A stretch of 9,327 bases of DNA. Source: Candidatus Nomurabacteria bacterium (lineage in GTDB: Bacteria; Patescibacteriota; Minisyncoccia; Phycocordibacterales; UBA918). Below the pieces are notes generated by a model. It was given only the letters and a program-made list of their open reading frames with translations, was not told where the DNA came from and searched no databases. The stretch is taken from assembly GCA_943359405.1 (NCBI GenBank), contig CALRHO010000026.1, positions 1 to 9,327 of the forward strand, given 5' to 3'. Positions within the stretch are counted from its first letter, which is position 1, and the number at the start of each line of letters is the position of its first letter. The translations under genes were made by a program, and so were the position numbers. Below are positions 5,043 to 9,327 of this stretch, one piece after another.

Positions 5043-6374
5043 ATGACCCAACTTGTTACCCTCGCGCTCCTTGGTACTACGGCGCTTTTTGCTCTCCTGA
5101 GTCACGTCTACGTACCACTGTTTGACGTCACGTATTCGACGGCGGCGAATGTGGTGAGTGATGAGCAGGAGCGGGTTACCGACAGTAAACATTCCGCCCC
5201 CTCGACCAATAGCGATGACCGTCCAACGGTTGCACATGTACCGCTCCCGTCACCATTAAAAGCAATTTATATGACCGCTTGCGTGGCTGGCACGCCAAGT
5301 TTTCGTGAGCGCCTCGTGACACTGATTGAAGAGACGGAAATCAACGCTGTAATGATTGATATTAAAGATTACTCGGGTGGTATCTCGTTTCCGCCCACCA
5401 ATCCAGCCTGGCAACCAGCTTGGCAGCACGCGCTGTGTGGCGCGCCGGATATGCGAGCGTTTATCGCGTCACTCCATGAACGGGGAATTTTTGTAATTGG
5501 TCGGATTACGGTTTTTCAAGATCCATTCTGGGCTCGGGAGCGACCCCACCTTGCCGTAAAACGCGCTGATGGAGAAACGGTATGGCGTGATCATAAGGGA
5601 CTGTCGTTTATTGATGTTGCTGCCAAAGAGTACTGGAGTCATATTGTCGCCCTGGCGGTTGAGGCGTATAACCTCGGTTTTGATGAATTGAACTTTGATT
5701 ATGTTCGCTACCCGAGCGATGGCAATATGCAAGATATTGCATTTTTGCACACGCAGGGTTCAGCGTGGCCTACCGACAAGCCAGCTAATCTTGAAGCGTT
5801 TTTTGCCTATCTTCATGAGCAACTTAGTGACGAAACTAATTTTGCAGCGTACCGGCATGAGCATACCGGTCGCGCGTCATCCACGCCGTGGACATCGGCT
5901 GATTTGTTTGGCATGACGACCACCAATACTGATGATCTCTCAATCGGGCAGGTGATTGAGCGGGCGGTTCCTTATTTTGATTTTATTGCCCCGATGGTCT
6001 ATCCATCCCATTACCCCAGTAATTACCTTGGTCTTGGTAATCCCAATGATCATCCTTACACAATCGTGAAGCATGCGATGACTTCTGGGGTAGATCGTAT
6101 ACGTGCGACCACAACGGTGGTTGCTGGTTTTACTCATGAGCGTATCGGTACGACCACACCACCGATGTACCGAAAACCATCGTACGGTCCAGATCGTCTG
6201 CGTACTTGGATACAGGATTTTGATTATGGTGGTGATTACGACGCGGCTGATGTCCGTACACAAATCCAGGCGAGTTACGATGCGGGGGTGCGAGACTGGA
6301 TGATTTGGGCACCATCAAATCTATACACCCGTGCAGCCTTGCGTGGTCCTGAGGATGAGCTTGTGGCTCGCTGA
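5043..6374 (+). CDS. Membrane-anchored putative glycoside hydrolase, DUF4015 (PF13200) type
   Basis: The 443-residue protein begins with a hydrophobic segment (about 3-20, QLVTLALLGTTALFALLS) that would export or anchor it. A polar linker follows to about residue 72, then a TIM-barrel-type domain of the DUF4015 family. Landmarks are VMIDIKDYSG (103-112), GIFVIGRITVFQDP (148-161), RPHLAVK (167-173), LGFDELNFDYVRYP (211-224), SADLFGM (285-291), FIAPMVYPSHY (314-324), PYTIV (338-342) and SYDAGVRDWMIWAPSNLY (411-428). Acidic residues such as D106, E215 and D219 sit at barrel strand ends and are candidate catalytic residues by analogy with other glycosidases. The family is predicted, not firmly shown, to cut glycans. 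A TTG at 5037 would add two residues; I prefer the ATG, with little consequence. It lies beside a wall transpeptidase-carboxypeptidase, so cell-wall or surface polysaccharide is a reasonable target. Confidence 0.87.
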   Translation: MTQLVTLALLGTTALFALLSHVYVPLFDVTYSTAANVVSDEQERVTDSKHSAPSTNSDDRPTVAHVPLPSPLKAIYMTACVAGTPSFRERLVTLIEETEINAVMIDIKDYSGGISFPPTNPAWQPAWQHALCGAPDMRAFIASLHERGIFVIGRITVFQDPFWARERPHLAVKRADGETVWRDHKGLSFIDVAAKEYWSHIVALAVEAYNLGFDELNFDYVRYPSDGNMQDIAFLHTQGSAWPTDKPANLEAFFAYLHEQLSDETNFAAYRHEHTGRASSTPWTSADLFGMTTTNTDDLSIGQVIERAVPYFDFIAPMVYPSHYPSNYLGLGNPNDHPYTIVKHAMTSGVDRIRATTTVVAGFTHERIGTTTPPMYRKPSYGPDRLRTWIQDFDYGGDYDAADVRTQIQASYDAGVRDWMIWAPSNLYTRAALRGPEDELVAR

Positions 6375-6407
6375 AGCGTTTACCTTACTGTGGGCTACCG
6401 GTAGTCG

Positions 6408-6427
6408 TACCCGTGTGCGTCACGGTA
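6408..6427. repeat. Short imperfect inverted repeat touching the promoter of the YkuD-S11 gene
   Basis: TACCCGTG and CACGGTA pair around a five-base loop, with one extra C on the left arm. The right arm ends inside the -10-like TATTAT (6426-6431), so a hairpin or a bound protein there would meet RNA polymerase. There is no T-tract, so it is not a terminator for the upstream gene. The 6375-6437 gap holds nothing else notable except the 10-base palindrome CTACCGGTAG (6395-6404). Confidence 0.4.
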
Positions 6428-6431
6428 TTAT
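6426..6431 (+). promoter_or_regulatory. Candidate -10 placed for a leaderless mRNA
   Basis: TATTAT lies six bases before the ATG at 6438, so the first transcribed base would be at or next to the start codon. No clear -35 exists. The preceding CACGGTA (6421-6427) occurs at exactly the same distance (10 bases) before the murD ATG (475-481). Confidence 0.42.
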
Positions 6432-6437
6432 AGCGGT

Positions 6438-7967
6438 ATGAATGAAACAACCGCGCCAACGCGGGGCATACAGCTGGTGCGACACGAGGAAGACCGAGCG
6501 CTCGTTGTGCGCGGAGCATTTATTCCGCTCTCCATCCAGCGTAAGCGGCGAGCGCAGTCACTCTTGATTCGCAAAGACCGTTCACCAATGATTACGCTCG
6601 TGGCAGTGCTCATGACTATCTTCGGTGTTGGTGCGGTCTATGCGCCACTATGGACCAACTACCTCGCGCAACCAACGCTTCTTACGGCAGCGGTGGCCAG
6701 CCTCAGTGAACTACCCGAGCTGCGCATCAAAGATCCGGTAAGTGGTTACGCCGTCGCGCCTGCGTACGGAGCATCACTCCAGTATGCAAATCGCGCTCAT
6801 TATGAGGGTGTACAGGCTGCGCTCATTGCTGCTGGAGCATCATTTATTGATATTGATCTGCCACGAGCGCGCGTTCGGCAATTCACTCGCGGGGTGTTGA
6901 CCACTGATGCCCCGATAGCTCAGGTGCCGGCGAGTGACTCGTGGTGTGCAGTATTGCCAGGCCTCTATGAGGTAGCTGCGATTGCGCCCGAGCACTATTC
7001 TTCTCACCGAGACGTGTATTTACCGCAGAGTATCATTTTTGGTGGTAATCGGTTTATTCATGGCTGGCCACTTGATGCCAACCAACAACCGGTTTTGGCA
7101 GATTTTGACCGTGATTGCATTCGACTCGAGACCTCGGTAGCGACGGTGCTTGCGACGGAGGCCGTCACAGGTATGCCGGTGCTTGTTCACGATACTGGTC
7201 CCGAACCGGCGGCGGCACCTGAATTTGAATCGAAAGTACCACATTTCCCAACGCCGTACTATCTCATTGCTGATGCATCGAGCGACACCATTTTGGCGGT
7301 GGGCGACAAACACGCATCAGTACCAATCGCCTCAATTACAAAGTTGATGACCGCACTGGTAGTGCTCGAGACGATACCACTCGATAAGAATATTCCAATT
7401 GTGGAGCCGTCACTCATTGAGACGGTGATCCCGCGTCTCTCGGATCGTAGCCAGGTGTCGGTGTATACATTGCTCGAACTTCTTCTCCTTGAATCATCCA
7501 ACGAAGCGGCAGAGGTGCTGGCGAGAGCAGTCGGACGTGAAGAATTTATTGCGCGCATGAATGAACGGGCGTTAGCCTTGGGGCTTTTTGATACGGTGTT
7601 TACAGATCCGGCCGGTTTGGAATCTACGAACGTCTCCTCCGTACATGACTTATGGTGGCTCATCCGGTATCTTAAGCAGTACTACCCGTTCATTATTGAG
7701 CTCACGCGTGATACAGCGACAACACCAGAGGGGGTAACCGACGCCTACGACGAACTCACCAACTTCAATCTCGTGGAAACCGATGACACGTTTATTGGCG
7801 GTAAGATTGGTGAGACTAAAGCAGCTGGTCAGACCTCGGTCACTATCCATCGCTTATCATTTGGCGGCACGACGCGGGATGTGGTGATTGTACTCCTGGG
7901 CTCTAATGGCCGTACTGCTGATGTAGGGGCACTGCTTTTGTACTTAACTGACCGTTTCGGTGAGTAG
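6438..7967 (+). CDS. Fusion of an L,D-transpeptidase-like (YkuD) domain with a D-alanyl-D-alanine carboxypeptidase (S11) domain
   Basis: The 509-residue protein has a basic cytoplasmic N-terminus (1-50), one membrane helix (about 51-72) and two outside domains. Residues about 135-251 resemble a YkuD L,D-transpeptidase: FIDIDLPRARVRQFTRG (136-152), LPGLYEVA (173-180), YLPQSIIFGGNRFIHGWP (194-211) and CIRL (227-230). H208 and C227 keep the catalytic His-Cys spacing, but the usual S-H/x-G before the Cys is D-R-D. Residues about 272-509 are a penicillin-binding S11 domain: SITK (S299-K302, the SxxK nucleophile motif), SSN (353-355) and GGKIGETKAAG (454-464), where the usual KTG is KIG. D,D-carboxypeptidases turn stem pentapeptides into tetrapeptides, the donors for L,D-transpeptidases, so one chain could carry out successive steps. 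The degenerate motifs may instead mean a binding or regulatory domain. The ATG at 6438 has no Shine-Dalgarno. It sits between an anchored glycoside hydrolase and a T4SS-like ATPase. Confidence 0.87.
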   Translation: MNETTAPTRGIQLVRHEEDRALVVRGAFIPLSIQRKRRAQSLLIRKDRSPMITLVAVLMTIFGVGAVYAPLWTNYLAQPTLLTAAVASLSELPELRIKDPVSGYAVAPAYGASLQYANRAHYEGVQAALIAAGASFIDIDLPRARVRQFTRGVLTTDAPIAQVPASDSWCAVLPGLYEVAAIAPEHYSSHRDVYLPQSIIFGGNRFIHGWPLDANQQPVLADFDRDCIRLETSVATVLATEAVTGMPVLVHDTGPEPAAAPEFESKVPHFPTPYYLIADASSDTILAVGDKHASVPIASITKLMTALVVLETIPLDKNIPIVEPSLIETVIPRLSDRSQVSVYTLLELLLLESSNEAAEVLARAVGREEFIARMNERALALGLFDTVFTDPAGLESTNVSSVHDLWWLIRYLKQYYPFIIELTRDTATTPEGVTDAYDELTNFNLVETDDTFIGGKIGETKAAGQTSVTIHRLSFGGTTRDVVIVLLGSNGRTADVGALLLYLTDRFGE

Positions 7968-7982
7968 GCAACATGGTTCATT

Positions 7983-7991
7983 TGCTATACT
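7983..7991 (+). promoter_or_regulatory. Extended -10 promoter of the VirD4-like ATPase gene
   Basis: TGCTATACT combines a TGn extension with a five-of-six -10. It ends eight bases before the ATG at 8000, so the transcript would start about at the start codon. It lies in the 32-base gap after the YkuD-S11 gene, which has no terminator, so read-through is also possible. Confidence 0.58.
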
Positions 7992-7999
7992 GACACAAC

Positions 8000-9327
8000 A
8001 TGGGATTTGATCCAGAAAAAATTACCTTTTTTGCGAAGACTGATGCCCGCGGTGCTCAGGTGCCGTTTGGTATTAAAGCCAAAGATCGGCAGCGTCACAT
8101 GTACGTGGTTGGGAAGACGGGTATGGGGAAGTCGACCTTGCTCGAAAATATGGCCGCACAAGATATTGCGAGTGGGGAAGGGATGGCGTTTATTGACCCA
8201 CACGGCTCGGCCGCACTAACTCTGCTTGATTATGTACCCGAACATCGGGTGAATGATGTTATTTACTTCGCACCGTTTGATATGGGGCACCCCATTTCGT
8301 TTAACGTGATGGAAGATGTGGGGCCGGATAAACGCCACTTGGTAGTATCGGGACTCATGTCTACCTTTAAAAAAATCTGGGTAGATGCCTGGAGTGCGCG
8401 CATGGAGTACATTCTTACCAATGCTCTCTTGGCCCTGATTGAGTACCCTGATACCACACTCCTTTCTGTTAATCGCCTTTTTTCTGATAAGGGGTATCGG
8501 GCTCGGGTCGTTGACTATATTAAAGATCCTGCAGTGAAAGCGTTTTGGACTGAGGAATTCGCCAATTACACAGAACGCTTTGCGGCTGAGGCCCTCCCGG
8601 CTATCCAAAATAAGATTGGGCAGTTTACCGGAAACCCGCTCATTCGGAATATCATCGGTCAGCCACATTCCAGTTTTGATATTCGCAAAATCATGGACGA
8701 GAAGAAAATTCTGATCATGAACCTGAGTAAAGGGTTAGTAGGTGAGACCAACGCCAACCTTTTGGGCTCCATGCTGACCACGCGTATTTATCTCGCTGCC
8801 ATGAGTCGAGCTGATTTGCCGCTTGACGTCATGAAGACGATGCCAAACTTCTACTTTTATGTCGACGAGTTTCAGAGTTTTGCTAATGCCACCTTTGCCA
8901 ACATTCTCTCTGAGGCCCGTAAATACCACCTTAATCTCATTATTGCCCATCAGTACATAGAGCAAATGGAGGAGGACGTGCGCAATGCGGTGTTTGGTAA
9001 CGTCGGGACCACGATTGCGTTTCGGGTAGGGCCGTTTGATGCCGAGGTGCTTGAGACTGTCTTTTCGCCACGCTTTACTGCCACTGATCTTGTGAATCTT
9101 GGCTTCGCGCAGATTTATCTCACACTCATGATTGATGGGATTGGTAGTCAGCCGTTTTCGGCACAAACACTCCCGCCTGTCGAACGACCGAGAGTGTCTT
9201 GCAAGGACATGGTGGTTGCGGCGAGTCGCCAGAACTACACCAAGTCTCGGGAGGAGGTCGAGCAGATCGTAGCGGCACTCCATACGCCAAAGCCCCCCGT
9301 GCCCGTGGCTATGGCACCTAAACCAAA
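8000..9327 (+). CDS. VirD4/TraG-like (type IV coupling protein) ATPase, C-terminus cut by the window edge
   Basis: The frame is open from the ATG at 8000 to the end (442 codons), so the protein is incomplete. It is a RecA-fold P-loop ATPase of the VirD4/TraG/TraD-DUF87 group: HMYVVGKTGMGKSTLL (33-48) contains Walker A (G38-S45, K44), FIDPHGS (64-70) follows, and NFYFYVDEFQSF (283-294) contains Walker B (D289, E290). Next come LSEARKYHLNLIIAHQYIEQM, the region usual after Walker B in this family, then VFGNVGTTIAFRVG and the SQPFSAQTLPP element. A Pro-rich tail begins near 430. Coupling ATPases move DNA or proteins into type IV secretion channels. Classical VirD4 has N-terminal membrane helices; this one starts directly with a soluble segment, so a partner would have to tie it to the membrane. 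The target (conjugation, secretion or pilus) cannot be told from here. Confidence 0.88.
   Translation, partial: MGFDPEKITFFAKTDARGAQVPFGIKAKDRQRHMYVVGKTGMGKSTLLENMAAQDIASGEGMAFIDPHGSAALTLLDYVPEHRVNDVIYFAPFDMGHPISFNVMEDVGPDKRHLVVSGLMSTFKKIWVDAWSARMEYILTNALLALIEYPDTTLLSVNRLFSDKGYRARVVDYIKDPAVKAFWTEEFANYTERFAAEALPAIQNKIGQFTGNPLIRNIIGQPHSSFDIRKIMDEKKILIMNLSKGLVGETNANLLGSMLTTRIYLAAMSRADLPLDVMKTMPNFYFYVDEFQSFANATFANILSEARKYHLNLIIAHQYIEQMEEDVRNAVFGNVGTTIAFRVGPFDAEVLETVFSPRFTATDLVNLGFAQIYLTLMIDGIGSQPFSAQTLPPVERPRVSCKDMVVAASRQNYTKSREEVEQIVAALHTPKPPVPVAMAPKP

Noticed and set aside
8216..8668. 150-codon open frame on the minus strand
   Set aside because: Antisense shadow of the ATPase gene, with no recognisable domains.
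8735..9283. 182-codon open frame on the minus strand
   Set aside because: It lies wholly inside the VirD4-like ATPase gene, whose Walker motifs are unmistakable. The antisense product resembles no protein I know and has no promoter or ribosome site of note.
1..9327. CRISPR array, tRNA, rRNA, insertion sequence or attachment site
   Set aside because: No regularly spaced repeats, cloverleaf, rRNA-like stretch, transposase frame or flanking direct repeats were found on either strand by reading.

Overview
The window most likely comes from a member of the Candidate Phyla Radiation (Patescibacteria), probably a parcubacterial lineage of moderate G+C. This is inferred from protein style, not from a marker gene. 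The points for it are short tightly packed genes, a compact RsmI, MurC and MurD with variant motifs such as NFMEDHLNYY, a membrane-anchored DUF4015 glycoside hydrolase, a soluble VirD4/TraG-like ATPase, and almost no Shine-Dalgarno sequences. TGA and TAG both act as ordinary stops, so this is not the recoded SR1/Gracilibacteria code. No rRNA, tRNA, CRISPR array, insertion sequence or replication origin was seen.

Layout. At the left edge (1-332, minus) lies the N-terminus of a membrane-anchored CocE/S15-type hydrolase that continues outside the window. A 159-base divergent intergenic region separates it from murD (492-1868, plus). Next comes a self-contained reverse-strand unit with its own promoter, Shine-Dalgarno, gene and rho-independent terminator. 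It encodes a YfiH/PgeF (multicopper polyphenol oxidase-like, LACC1) family protein (1932-2732, minus). Back to back with its promoter is murC (2783-4084, plus), followed four bases later by rsmI (4089-4760). Then come an 80-residue two-helix membrane protein (4786-5028), a DUF4015 glycoside hydrolase (5043-6374), a 509-residue protein that joins an L,D-transpeptidase-like (YkuD) domain to a D-alanyl-D-alanine carboxypeptidase (S11) domain (6438-7967), and the start of a VirD4/TraG-like ATPase (8000 to the window end).

How they fit together. Most of the window serves the cell wall. MurC and MurD add the first two amino acids of the peptidoglycan stem. PgeF-family proteins are linked in E. coli to keeping L-Ala rather than L-Ser at the position MurC fills. 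The YkuD-S11 fusion would trim stem pentapeptides and might crosslink the resulting tetrapeptides, and the glycoside hydrolase may cut wall or surface glycans. The ATPase suggests that a secretion, conjugation or pilus machine follows to the right.

The points most worth attention are the YkuD-S11 fusion with altered residues in both active-site motif sets, the pgeF cassette placed between murD and murC, -10 boxes lying right at several start codons (suggesting leaderless mRNAs), and a perfect 12-base palindrome between the -35 and -10 of one promoter.
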